Part shown: positions 8,675-16,979 of the stretch, one piece after another | Position numbering within the stretch: the first letter of the stretch is position 1 | Layout of the letters: each line of letters opens with the position of its first letter | The notes under the pieces: generated by a model | Databases searched by the model: none | Told to the model about the DNA's origin: nothing | The model's input: the letters and a program-made list of their open reading frames with translations, nothing else | Program-made: the position numbers and the translations under genes | Assembly: GCA_963675365.2 (NCBI GenBank) | Contig: CAXXVA010000001.1 | Coordinates: 682,001 to 746,000, forward strand | Reading direction: 5' to 3' | Length of the DNA: 64,000 bases | DNA from: CAXXOK01 sp963675365 | Lineage (GTDB): Bacteria; Bacillota; Clostridia; Christensenellales; Aristaeellaceae

Positions 8675-9565
8675 TTATTCTCCGTCCTCTGTACAGGCGG
8701 TCGCGAAGTAGATGATATCCGAAACCGGGCGCATCTTTCTGGAGGACAGGCCGTTAATCTTGTCCCCATCGAAAACGACGGACGAGGACGATCCTCCGTC
8801 CAGGTTATAGGCGTTCTGCACGTGATCGAAGGAGGACACAAGCTCCACAAACTGCGCGATGGTCAGGCCGACCGAATCCGTGTTTTCCGGGCCTTCGCAG
8901 TATACAATCAGGTATGAAAGCGGCCCGGTCTGCGCAATGCAGATGCGCTGCGCCACGATATCCGGCCCCTTGTTGAAAAGCTGATCGCTCGTGAACTCGG
9001 TCACCGGTTCGCCGTCGATGATCAGCCCCGGCCCGAAATTGAAGGAATTGACGACGACGTCCTCATACGCCGCGCACTCGTCCTGCGTCGGAGACTGGAG
9101 GATGTGGAAATTGCCGTCTTTATCGATGATCAGCACGTCTGTTTTCCCGTTCGCCCTGCGGCGGATGATACTTCCCTGCCGTGCGGTGAAGCCCAGTGTG
9201 TTGAAGCCAAAATAGTCGCCGTTGATCGCAAGCACGGCATTGACGCGCTTGGCCATGGTAGTGCAGAAATCCGAGCTCGGATTGCCGTAACTGCCCGTCA
9301 CGTACGTCCGCAACTGGGAAGGATCGGCAATGGTAACCGCCGCCGCCATCCAGTAGGTGTCAAACATACGGCCCTGTGTGATCTCCACATGCAGGGATTC
9401 GTCCATGTACTCCGCATCGCTGAGATATCCGGCTTCCAGCGGCTCCGGCCCGCCGGTTCTATCGATAGGGAGCGCTATGACCTCGCCAATAGCAGACCCC
9501 GACGGAACCAGCACGGCTAAAAGCAGTATCATCAGGATAATAAAGACGATCCGAAACAATTTCAT
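8675..9565 (-). CDS. Phosphodiester glycosidase (NAGPA domain) family protein, exported
   Basis: 296 residues. The N-terminus MKLFRIVFIILMILLLAVLV is a signal peptide or anchor. The NAGPA-type domain shows LAINGDYFGFNTLGF near residue 140 and NLDGGSSSSVVFDG near residue 260, the conserved catalytic-domain stretches. In bacteria these domains cleave sugar-phosphodiester bonds or act on wall glycans; the substrate here is unknown. The ATG at 9563-9565 follows GGAAGGACAG. It is the first gene of the glycosidase - Lgt-like - VanW operon, with a strong promoter 44-72 nt upstream. Confidence 0.87.
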   Translation of the reverse strand: MKLFRIVFIILMILLLAVLVPSGSAIGEVIALPIDRTGGPEPLEAGYLSDAEYMDESLHVEITQGRMFDTYWMAAAVTIADPSQLRTYVTGSYGNPSSDFCTTMAKRVNAVLAINGDYFGFNTLGFTARQGSIIRRRANGKTDVLIIDKDGNFHILQSPTQDECAAYEDVVVNSFNFGPGLIIDGEPVTEFTSDQLFNKGPDIVAQRICIAQTGPLSYLIVYCEGPENTDSVGLTIAQFVELVSSFDHVQNAYNLDGGSSSSVVFDGDKINGLSSRKMRPVSDIIYFATACTEDGE

Positions 9566-9608
9566 TGTGACTGTCCTTCCAGATATTCTATGGCAAACGC
9601 TACCAATA

Positions 9609-9637
9609 AATATACCATCAGCGAAGCGCGAAGTCAA
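9609..9637 (-). promoter_or_regulatory. Promoter of the phosphodiester glycosidase - Lgt-like - VanW operon
   Basis: Minus strand TTGACT (9632-9637), 17 nt spacer, TATATT (9609-9614). The -10 lies 43 nt before the first ATG. Confidence 0.75.
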
Positions 9638-9716
9638 TGAAACGCTTGTATTCCGGTTGTTCTAACGGCATAGTTTTTTACATGTATGAACGCGGCCCGA
9701 AGACCCGATTCCCAGC

Positions 9717-9750
9717 AAAAACCCGGAGGTCTTCAAAAAACCTCCGGGTT
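9717..9750 (-). terminator. Terminator at the end of the polysaccharide cluster
   Basis: An 11-bp perfect stem, AACCCGGAGGT (9720-9730) against ACCTCCGGGTT (9740-9750), with a 9-nt loop. On the minus strand it is followed by a T-run (9717-9721), which fits termination after the chain-length gene. Confidence 0.82.
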
Positions 9751-9790
9751 CGTTTGTAACTACTAACCTAGCAAATCCAAACCGATCTAT

Positions 9791-11233
9791 CTATACCGTA
9801 TCGGCATCCAGCAGTATGGCCCCAAGCACCGGTTTTCCCCAGGCGGTGATGCGTGCGGCTTGCCGCACAATATCCGAACACCGCGAAGCGTTTTGCCTGA
9901 CAATAACGATCGCCATGACAGATGCGTTGATTTCCTCAACTGACGCGATTTCCTGCATGGGGTCTCCGGCAACGGTAAACACAAGCTTATTGTCCGAAAG
10001 GGCTTTATTGAATGCTGCAGCGATCCCGGAGAGCTCTTCGGGAGCAACGCTTCCTGCAAGGGTTATATTACCCTCCACAATCCCCATGGACCTTACAGTC
10101 GAACGGATACTCTGTGCAGTTAACGCAAGCAAGTCTTCCCGTTTGGCCTTTTGCAGCCTGGATCCGCTGACAGTTGCTGCCAGTTTGTCCCATATCCTGA
10201 TGCGGTTTGATTTATCGCTAGCAATCTTCCCCAAAATATCAAGCTTGGTGGAGTACTGCAGTTTGTCGGCGTCTAGAACCTTATTCGACACAACATAGTA
10301 CAGTGCCAGCAAAAGGATTATAACGATCAAGGCGCCGACCAGGGTTAATAGGGCAGTTTTAATAAGTTGCTCCGTAATCGTCAACCATATAGGTTGCTGC
10401 GGCAAAACCTCATCTGGTGGCATGAGCTCTTCCAGTTCAACCTGCTTATCTTTTACTTGTTGTTTCGTCGCGGCAATCTGTTCCCTATATCCATTCTGTT
10501 TGTCCAAAAGGGCTGTGTCGTTTACCGTATAGATATTGCTGCGAATCTCCGTCAGTTGATGACTGCCAATTTGTTCTGTCGCCTTCGTATGCATGTCTGC
10601 CATCCCGCTCCTGGCAATATCCAGTATAGCAGCCAGTGTATCGGCCTCATTACCGATGACCGTGATTGTAATCATATTCGCGGCGTCGTCCCTTAATATG
10701 GAAAGGACTTCACGGATATACTGTTCGTTTTTATATTCAGGGAAGCGCTCTAAAATCTGAGCATACAACTCACCGCCGCTTAAATATAGCATGTATGTCT
10801 TTAGCAGGCTGTTGTTATAATCTGAAAGATATTCCATATTATCAGACAGGATTGATTCCCTGGCGTCGATGTAATACGTCAGTGTCCCATACTTCTTATT
10901 ATATGGATCAATTTGCATCAATACAGAATTCTGCTCATACTCAAGCTCTCTGTCCAGCTTATCTTCAAGCTCAGAGATCTCAGTTTCAAGCGCCAGCGTT
11001 TCATCGGAGTATTCCGTTATCGTGGCATCGTAGACGTCAGCTGGACTTTCATAATTTGGATCCGACAGCTTGGATGCCCATTGCGCTGACGATATCAGCA
11101 GCGCGACGACGACGCATGCTAGAACAATCAGGAGCGTGGGCCGTGACTTCTTGATAACATAAGCTGCCAGATGCCGTATGCTGATTTCTGCATTGTCTGA
11201 TTCTACAGAGTAATTTTGCATTTTTTGATTCAT
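9791..11233 (-). CDS. Wzz-like polysaccharide chain-length protein with a degenerate kinase-like C-terminal domain
   Basis: 480 residues. Membrane segment 1 is at about 32-50 and segment 2 at about 300-325; between them is a long mostly helical extracytoplasmic region with coiled-coil character. This is the Wzz/CpsC polysaccharide co-polymerase layout. The cytoplasmic C-terminal part (about 350-480) resembles a bacterial tyrosine-kinase fold (ITLAGSVAPEELSGIAAAFN, a strand MAIVIVRQ, GKPVLGAILLDAD), but Walker A is absent and there is no tyrosine-rich tail. It probably controls chain length with Wzy without kinase activity. It is the last gene of the cluster, 98 nt after rmlC and just before the terminator. 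Confidence 0.8.
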   Translation of the reverse strand: MNQKMQNYSVESDNAEISIRHLAAYVIKKSRPTLLIVLACVVVALLISSAQWASKLSDPNYESPADVYDATITEYSDETLALETEISELEDKLDRELEYEQNSVLMQIDPYNKKYGTLTYYIDARESILSDNMEYLSDYNNSLLKTYMLYLSGGELYAQILERFPEYKNEQYIREVLSILRDDAANMITITVIGNEADTLAAILDIARSGMADMHTKATEQIGSHQLTEIRSNIYTVNDTALLDKQNGYREQIAATKQQVKDKQVELEELMPPDEVLPQQPIWLTITEQLIKTALLTLVGALIVIILLLALYYVVSNKVLDADKLQYSTKLDILGKIASDKSNRIRIWDKLAATVSGSRLQKAKREDLLALTAQSIRSTVRSMGIVEGNITLAGSVAPEELSGIAAAFNKALSDNKLVFTVAGDPMQEIASVEEINASVMAIVIVRQNASRCSDIVRQAARITAWGKPVLGAILLDADTV

Positions 11234-11331
11234 TATTTCTGTCTCCCCAAATAATAATTGAGATGAATACCGATATACAGAACTCTACTTGCGCTATCGG
11301 ATAGCCCGCACCTCATGTCAATTAAATCCGT

Positions 11332-11907
11332 TCACTTCATCCTCCAGGGGATGTCTTCGTTCTTCAAGTTTTTCAACAGCGGAAGCGCTTTGTCCTTCCC
11401 GCTGAGAGCAATCTCCGGCATTCCGTCCAGCGGCCACGCAATACCGACGTCAGGGTCGTTCCAGAGTACACCAGCTTCATCCTCCGGGTGATAATAATCG
11501 GTGCATTTATACAGGAACTCGGCGATATCCGAAAGTACCAAAAAGCCATGTGCAAACCCTTCCGGGATATAGAACTGCTTTTTATTATCCTCTGAAATCT
11601 CAACGCCGTACCACTGGCCAAAGGTTTGCGAATCCCGGCGCAGGTCCAGCGCCACATCGAACACTGTACCCTTGATGACGCGCACAAGCTTGCCTTGCGG
11701 GTAGCGCCTTTGGATATGCATGCCGCGCAGCACGCCTCTTCGGCTCATGGACTGGTTGTCCTGCACATACACCGTTTCCAGTCCAGCATCATGCATGTCC
11801 TGTTGATGGAAGCTTTCAAAGAAATACCCACGGTCGTCACCATGCACTTTCGGCTCGATAATGCACAAGCCTTCCAGCGGGCATTCTGTGACGGTGATTT
11901 GTCCCAT
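11332..11907 (-). CDS. rmlC: dTDP-4-dehydrorhamnose 3,5-epimerase
   Basis: 191 residues, third step of dTDP-L-rhamnose synthesis. The cupin core shows VHGDDRGYFFESF at about 21-33, GVLRGMHIQ with catalytic His64, and IPEGFAHGFLVLSD. The ATG at 11905-11907, 2 nt after the rmlD stop and after GAGGG, gives the usual length; the open frame continues 16 codons upstream into rmlD. rmlA, rmlB, rmlD and rmlC are consecutive on the minus strand, so this unit can make dTDP-L-rhamnose in full. Confidence 0.95.
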   Translation of the reverse strand: MGQITVTECPLEGLCIIEPKVHGDDRGYFFESFHQQDMHDAGLETVYVQDNQSMSRRGVLRGMHIQRRYPQGKLVRVIKGTVFDVALDLRRDSQTFGQWYGVEISEDNKKQFYIPEGFAHGFLVLSDIAEFLYKCTDYYHPEDEAGVLWNDPDVGIAWPLDGMPEIALSGKDKALPLLKNLKNEDIPWRMK

Positions 11908-11909
11908 AG

Positions 11910-12788
11910 TCAACCCTCGATTTCTTTGAGAAAACGACGCAGCGCATCCCGCCAATCCGGAAGAGGCGCGAACCCGTTATCTGTAAGTTTTTGCTTGCTC
12001 AATCTGCTGTTGAGCGGGCGTTTCGCCTTGGTTTTGTATTTTCTGCTCGAAACGGGCTTTACCGTTACTTTATCATATACCGGATCAATCTGCGCCGCCT
12101 GGCGGAAGATTTCCCCGGCAAAATCGTACCAGCTGATAAAGCCGCCCTCGTTGGTGGCGTGATACCTGCCGTAGCGCTCCGTTTGTACCATCTGCACCAG
12201 CAGCTTCGCAAGGTCCGGCGTGTAGGTGGGCGTGCCGTATTGATCGTCCACGACAGTCAGGCTTTTCCTTTCTTTCCCAAGCTGGAGCATGGTTTTCACA
12301 AAGTTGTTCCCGCTGGGACCGAACACCCAAGCGATACGTACGATGAAATAGTGCCGCAGAAGCCGTTCAACAGCCAGCTCACCCTCATACTTAGATTGTC
12401 CGTAGACGTTAAGAGGATGGCGCTCGTCGTCAGGTTCCCAGGGGCGTCCGCCCTGACCGTCAAACACATAGTCGGTGGAGGTATACAGAAGTTTGCTATG
12501 TGTCTCCACGCACGCTTTGGCGATGTGTTCCGTTCCCAGGGCGTTCACACGGTATACTGTATCGCGCTTGTCTTCATCTTCTGCAAGGTCCACCGCCGTC
12601 CATGCGGCGCAGTGGATCACCGCGTCCGGCCGGACGCCGTTCATCACGCGCCGTACGCTCGCCGCATCCGTGATATCCATCTCGGCGATATCCACGCCGA
12701 CGGCCTCCAGCCCGCTGTGGCGGAGTTCCTTCATGACGTCTGCACCCAATTGTCCGTTTGCGCCCGTGACCAGAATTTTCATTTTCAT
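11910..12788 (-). CDS. rmlD: dTDP-4-dehydrorhamnose reductase
   Basis: 292-residue extended-SDR reductase that makes dTDP-L-rhamnose with NAD(P)H. The nucleotide-binding loop is TGANGQLG (8-15). The active site has STDYVFD (Thr105 region) and the YxxxK pair Tyr129/Lys133 (YGQSK). The length is typical. It follows rmlB by 2 nt and precedes rmlC by 2 nt. ATG at codon 1 or codon 3 could be the start. Confidence 0.95.
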   Translation of the reverse strand: MKMKILVTGANGQLGADVMKELRHSGLEAVGVDIAEMDITDAASVRRVMNGVRPDAVIHCAAWTAVDLAEDEDKRDTVYRVNALGTEHIAKACVETHSKLLYTSTDYVFDGQGGRPWEPDDERHPLNVYGQSKYEGELAVERLLRHYFIVRIAWVFGPSGNNFVKTMLQLGKERKSLTVVDDQYGTPTYTPDLAKLLVQMVQTERYGRYHATNEGGFISWYDFAGEIFRQAAQIDPVYDKVTVKPVSSRKYKTKAKRPLNSRLSKQKLTDNGFAPLPDWRDALRRFLKEIEG

Positions 12789-12790
12789 TC

Positions 12791-13810
12791 TCAGCGATTG
12801 CCGTACATGGCCTGGTAGTAGTCACGGTATTCGCCGCGCACAATCGCCTGCCACCAGTCCTCGTTGTCCAGATACCACTGAACGGTCTTTTGCAGCCCGT
12901 CCTGAAACTTCGTTTCGGGCAGCCAGCCAAGCTCCGTATGGATCTTGGTCGGGTCTATGGCATAGCGCATATCATGGCCTTTGCGATCGGTTACGTAGGT
13001 GATCAGGGATTCCGGTTTATCAAGGGTCTTGCAGATGAGCTTGACGATATCGATATTGCGCATCTCGTTATGCCCGCCGATGTTATACACCTCGCCGATC
13101 CTGCCGTTTCTGAGGATCAGGTCAATCGCCCTGCAGTGATCCTCCACATACAGCCAGTCGCGCACGTTCTCGCCCTTGCCGTAGACCGGCAGAGGCTTAT
13201 CGTGCAGGGCGTTGACGATCATCAGGGGGATGAGCTTTTCCGGGAAATGATAAGGGCCGTAATTGTTGGAGCAGCGGCTGATGGTTACCGGCAGGCCGAA
13301 GGTACGGTGATAGGCCTGTACCAGCAGGTCGGCGGCCGCCTTGGACGCGGAGTAGGGGCTTGAGGTATGAATCGGCGTGTCTTCGGTAAACAGCAGATCC
13401 GGCCGGTCCAGCGGCAGATCGCCGTACACCTCGTCGGTCGATACCTGGTGAAAGCGGATATTGCCGTGATTGCGGCAGGCGTCCATGAGAACCTGCGTGC
13501 CCAGGATGTTGGTTTGCAGGAAGGTCTCCGGGTGTTCTATGGAGCGGTCCACATGGCTTTCAGCCGCGAAGTTAACCACCGCGTCCGGCTTTTCGTTTGC
13601 AAAGATTTCCTCAATCGCCTTGCGGTCGCAGATATCGGCCTTGTAAAAGGCGAACTGCGGGTTCTCCATGGCTTCCTTCAAGGTTGACATGTTGCCAGCA
13701 TAGGTCAGGACGTCGATGCAGACCAGACGGTCCTCCGGGTACTTTTCCAGCATATAGTATATAAAGTTCGACCCGATGAAACCGGCTCCGCCTGTGACGA
13801 TGATGGTCAT
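12791..13810 (-). CDS. rmlB: dTDP-glucose 4,6-dehydratase
   Basis: 339 residues, the second step of the rhamnose pathway. TGGAGFIGSN (6-15) binds NAD. The catalytic triad of the family is visible as Thr125-Asp126-Glu127 (STDEVYG), Tyr153 and Lys157 (YSASK). The ATG at 13808-13810 follows GGGAGGAAATGGATC. Length and motifs are canonical. It is the second gene of the rml block, 57 nt after rmlA. Confidence 0.96.
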   Translation of the reverse strand: MTIIVTGGAGFIGSNFIYYMLEKYPEDRLVCIDVLTYAGNMSTLKEAMENPQFAFYKADICDRKAIEEIFANEKPDAVVNFAAESHVDRSIEHPETFLQTNILGTQVLMDACRNHGNIRFHQVSTDEVYGDLPLDRPDLLFTEDTPIHTSSPYSASKAAADLLVQAYHRTFGLPVTISRCSNNYGPYHFPEKLIPLMIVNALHDKPLPVYGKGENVRDWLYVEDHCRAIDLILRNGRIGEVYNIGGHNEMRNIDIVKLICKTLDKPESLITYVTDRKGHDMRYAIDPTKIHTELGWLPETKFQDGLQKTVQWYLDNEDWWQAIVRGEYRDYYQAMYGNR

Positions 13811-13867
13811 GATCCATTTCCTCCCACATTCGCGGTTCTCTTTATCACTGAGTATATCACAGTCCCG

Positions 13868-14752
13868 TCAATAACGGATTTTCTCTTCGGCCACGTTTTT
13901 CAGATGCTCGCCGTAAGGGCTCTTACCGTACCGTGCCGCCGACTCCAGCAGCTTTTCTTTGCTGATCCAGCCGTTATGATAGGCGATCTCCTCCGGCGCC
14001 GAGATCTTGATTGCCTGGCGTTTTTCGATCATACGGATAAACTCCGACGCGTCCAAAAGGCTGTCCATGGTGCCGGTATCCAGCCACGCATAGCCGCGGC
14101 CCAGAAGCTGCACGTCGAGCTTCCCCTGTTTTAAATACATATCGTTGAGCGTTGTGATCTCAAGCTCTCCGCGAGCCGACGGGGTGACCTCCCACGCCAT
14201 TTTCGGCACGCCCTTGGGGTAGAAATACAACCCCGTGATGCAGTAGTTGGACTTGGGGTTTTTTGGCTTTTCTTCCACGGAAATCACTTTACCGTCCGCA
14301 TCGAACTCCACAATGCCAAAGCGTTCCGGATCGGTGACATAATATCCGAAAACCGTTGCCCGGCCATGCTGTGCATTATCCGCTGCCGCGGCAAGCACCG
14401 TGCTGAACCCGTTGCCGTAAAAAATGTTATCACCCAGCACCATGGCACAGGCATCGCCGCCGATGAAATTTTCCCCAAGCTGAAACGCCTGTGCAAGCCC
14501 GTCGGGCAAGGGCTGTACCTTGTATGAAAACGAGACGCCGAACTGGCTCCCGTCCCCTAGCAAGCGCTCAAAATTAGGCAGATCGGCCGGCGTTGAGATG
14601 ATCAGAATCTCCTTAATTTTCGCCAGCATCAGCGTCGCAAGCGAATAATAGATCATCGGCTTGTCGTACACCGGCAAAAGCTGCTTGGACGTCACCATCG
14701 TCAGCGGATACAGCCTTGTGCCCGCCCCGCCCGCCAGAATGATGCCTTTCAT
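13868..14752 (-). CDS. rmlA: Glucose-1-phosphate thymidylyltransferase
   Basis: 294 residues, the first step of dTDP-L-rhamnose synthesis (glucose-1-phosphate plus dTTP). GIILAGGAGTRLYPLT is the nucleotide-binding signature, followed by SKQLLPVYDKPMIYY; VLGDNIFYG and EEKPKNPKSN are also typical. A GTG three codons upstream is in frame, but the ATG at 14750-14752 is 8 nt from AGAGAGG and is preferred. First gene of the rml block. The block is GC-richer than the sugar module just upstream. Confidence 0.96.
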   Translation of the reverse strand: MKGIILAGGAGTRLYPLTMVTSKQLLPVYDKPMIYYSLATLMLAKIKEILIISTPADLPNFERLLGDGSQFGVSFSYKVQPLPDGLAQAFQLGENFIGGDACAMVLGDNIFYGNGFSTVLAAAADNAQHGRATVFGYYVTDPERFGIVEFDADGKVISVEEKPKNPKSNYCITGLYFYPKGVPKMAWEVTPSARGELEITTLNDMYLKQGKLDVQLLGRGYAWLDTGTMDSLLDASEFIRMIEKRQAIKISAPEEIAYHNGWISKEKLLESAARYGKSPYGEHLKNVAEEKIRY

Positions 14753-14818
14753 TTCAAACACCTCTCTTTATTACATGTATATATACGGTGTTGATTATTT
14801 TCGGAACTATCGAACTAC

Positions 14819-15316
14819 TTACTGAGATATCATCCATGTTATAAATTCCCTTACCGCGCCTTCGCCACCGTTACTGCGACAGGTATAATCCGCAATCGCG
14901 ATAATCTCCCCGGCCGCATCTGCGGGGCACCCAATCAGACCGCCGACCTCTTTTACAGGTTTTATACACCGCATATCCAGAAGATCATCTCCAATGTATG
15001 CAACATCTCTTAGCGAATACTGCACGCCCTCGCTAATAGAATACGCTTCCAGTATCGACCGCAGTTTGCCGATTTTATCTCTAATGCCCTGATGAACCTC
15101 TGCAATGCCCAGTTCGTCACACCTGTTTTGGAGAATTTTAGAAGTCCTTGCCGTAATGATAACCGGAAGGATGTTATGCTGGGGAAGCAACTCTTTGATG
15201 CCATAACCGTCTTTGATGCTGAAAGCTTTACAGAGTTCTCCGTTTTCGCCCATATAAATCTTCCCGTCGGTCAGCGTTCCGTCAACGTCCATCACCAAAA
15301 ATCTGATGTTTTTCAC
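14819..15316 (-). CDS. KdsC-like HAD phosphatase (sugar-acid phosphate phosphatase)
   Basis: 165 residues, the size of KdsC-type class C0 HAD phosphatases. The nucleophile motif is MDVDGTLTDG (Asp10, Asp12), followed by KAFSIKDGYGIKEL; motif III/IV is YIGDDLLDM. Relatives dephosphorylate KDO-8-phosphate or nonulosonate-9-phosphates before CMP activation. A CMP-sugar synthase-like gene lies in the same run, so a phosphorylated 2-keto sugar acid is the likely substrate (inference). The start is GTG at 15314-15316 after AAGGAG with an 11-nt spacer. Last gene of the four-gene module. Confidence 0.82.
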   Translation of the reverse strand: MKNIRFLVMDVDGTLTDGKIYMGENGELCKAFSIKDGYGIKELLPQHNILPVIITARTSKILQNRCDELGIAEVHQGIRDKIGKLRSILEAYSISEGVQYSLRDVAYIGDDLLDMRCIKPVKEVGGLIGCPADAAGEIIAIADYTCRSNGGEGAVREFITWMISQ

Positions 15317-15378
15317 CGATTTTCTCGCTCCTTACAGGGTCTTATCCGCAACAGGAATCCTGCGGTTCATTTGGTTTA

Positions 15379-16494
15379 TTACGCTTCTCGTAAAATCTTT
15401 CTGATATCATCCATCACGCTTTGATCAAGCTTGGGTATCGTTTCGCCGCTCTCCCAGTCGATTTTCGGATAAAGCTTCGTATTCTGCGGTAAAAGCAGAT
15501 TGAACAAACAGGGCTGATCGTTTTTCAGCCACTCGCTGTATTCGTCCAGTTCTTCAGGCGTCTGCACAGTAGTGGACGTGATACCATAAGCTTCGGCGAT
15601 TTTCCTGAAATCCGGTACGGTATACCCGCTGGACGCAGTGGTGCAGATAAATCTGGATCCAAAAGACATTGTCTGTGCTTCGCTGATTTTCCCCAGAACG
15701 GCGTTATTGAGAACAAACACCTTGACCGGCAATTGTTCGCGTGCGAGAACCTGCAGTTCCTGAATATTCATCTGCAAACCACCGTCTCCGGTGATGCAGA
15801 AAACCGGATTCTCTCGATGGGCTATCGCCGCACCGATCGCATATGGCAAGCCGCAGCCCATACTGCCATAACCGCCACCGATTAGTATTCGGCCGTCTTT
15901 GCCCTTTAAGTTCAAAGACTGGGCCGACCAAACTTGATTCTGCCCAACATCCACGGCGACAATCGGGCTTTCCGGCAGCAAAGATGAGATTTTTTCGATA
16001 TACTCATTTCCGGTATCACGGTCGAAAGCTGCCAAGATGTTCTTAGCGCTGATACACGCATCTTTCCACTGTGTGTATTTTGGTATATCTTCCAAAAGCA
16101 GCGCTGCAATGAAATCCTTTGCGTTTGTATTATGCTTTTGTTCATCTGGCTTGATATCTCTTTTAAGCTCGTATGGATCGATATCCACACGAATCAACTT
16201 TGCTTTCGGCGCCCATCGTTCAATATAATGTCCCACCTGGCGAATTCCCAGTTTGGCCCCGATTGCGATTACTACATCCGCTTCCTCCAGAATCGTATTC
16301 GCGATTCTGTTGCCATGAATCCCAAAAAAACCGATATGATGCTGATCCTGTAGCAAATCCACTGCGTTCATCGTTGTCAAAGCGGGAATGTCGGTTTTTT
16401 CAATCAACTCGTTCATCAAACCGGCAGCATCAGCCAGTCTAACGCCATTACCGGCTATAAATACCGGCTTTTTGGATGTCATAGGGAAAATCAA
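15379..16494 (-). CDS. Acetolactate-synthase-like TPP enzyme, C-terminal part of a frameshifted gene
   Basis: Central and C-terminal domains of a three-domain TPP enzyme. VFIAGNGVRLADAAGL begins the central domain, and the TPP/Mg site is ITGDGGLQMN (GDG at 236-238, Asn243 of this frame) with FVLNN after it. It has no ribosome site of its own and overlaps the N-terminal frame (16448-16978) by 47 nt. Removing one A from the run of five at 16469-16473 joins the two into one frame of about 530 residues with all key residues present. As written, the enzyme is interrupted. Family members do carboligation or decarboxylation of 2-oxo acids. Confidence 0.85.
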   Translation of the reverse strand: MIFPMTSKKPVFIAGNGVRLADAAGLMNELIEKTDIPALTTMNAVDLLQDQHHIGFFGIHGNRIANTILEEADVVIAIGAKLGIRQVGHYIERWAPKAKLIRVDIDPYELKRDIKPDEQKHNTNAKDFIAALLLEDIPKYTQWKDACISAKNILAAFDRDTGNEYIEKISSLLPESPIVAVDVGQNQVWSAQSLNLKGKDGRILIGGGYGSMGCGLPYAIGAAIAHRENPVFCITGDGGLQMNIQELQVLAREQLPVKVFVLNNAVLGKISEAQTMSFGSRFICTTASSGYTVPDFRKIAEAYGITSTTVQTPEELDEYSEWLKNDQPCLFNLLLPQNTKLYPKIDWESGETIPKLDQSVMDDIRKILREA

Positions 16495-16978
16495 TCACAA
16501 CACCGCCTTTCCGCCCTGACAGCGCCGTCTCGTATGCTTTGGATATAATCTCCGGAAATTCTTCACTCGATATCGGAGTGGCGGTATATTTCGTGATGGA
16601 TGCCGTCACCGAAGCAATGTCCATTTCCTGAAAACCAAGCTGCCGAATCCCTAGATCGCACTTCATTTCGTATGTGTTCACATTGCCGCTGATGCCCATC
16701 AGCGGGATGCTGTCAAACCAGGCATCCGCCAGGCCGCCCAAAGCATTGATCGCTCCCGGCCCTGAAGTGGTGAAGTAAACGCCGATTTTCCCCGTCACAC
16801 GGGCATAGCCGTTCGCCGCAAAGGCGCAGCCCTGCTCATTGTAGCAGACGTGAACGGTGATTTCATCTCTTCGGCACAGCGCATCCATAAAGGGGGTTAT
16901 ATATCCCCCCGCATAGCCAAATATATCCGTTACTCCTTTTTGAATCAGGAAATCTACCAAATATTCCGCGCAATTCAA
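16448..16978 (-). CDS. Acetolactate-synthase-like TPP enzyme, N-terminal part of a frameshifted gene
   Basis: The PYR domain of the enzyme continued at 15379-16494. The catalytic Glu48 is in VCYNEQGCAFAANGYAR, and TSGPGAINALGG follows, as in acetolactate synthases. Start: TTG at 16976-16978, 7 nt after GGAGGG and directly after the aldolase stop, giving MNCAEYLVDFLIQKG; the frame runs further up inside the aldolase gene but that is not expected to be translated. The frame stops after QKAGIYSR because of the shift. A related AHAS-like enzyme (YerE) builds two-carbon branches on deoxysugars, which is one possible role. Confidence 0.83.
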   Translation of the reverse strand: MNCAEYLVDFLIQKGVTDIFGYAGGYITPFMDALCRRDEITVHVCYNEQGCAFAANGYARVTGKIGVYFTTSGPGAINALGGLADAWFDSIPLMGISGNVNTYEMKCDLGIRQLGFQEMDIASVTASITKYTATPISSEEFPEIISKAYETALSGRKGGVVIDFPYDIQKAGIYSR

Positions 16979-16979
16979 G

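Noticed and set aside
16469..16473. Programmed ribosomal frameshift at the five-A run
   Set aside because: No slippery heptamer with a clear downstream structure or stimulatory site, and the shift needed is not the usual -1 type; a lesion or error is simpler.
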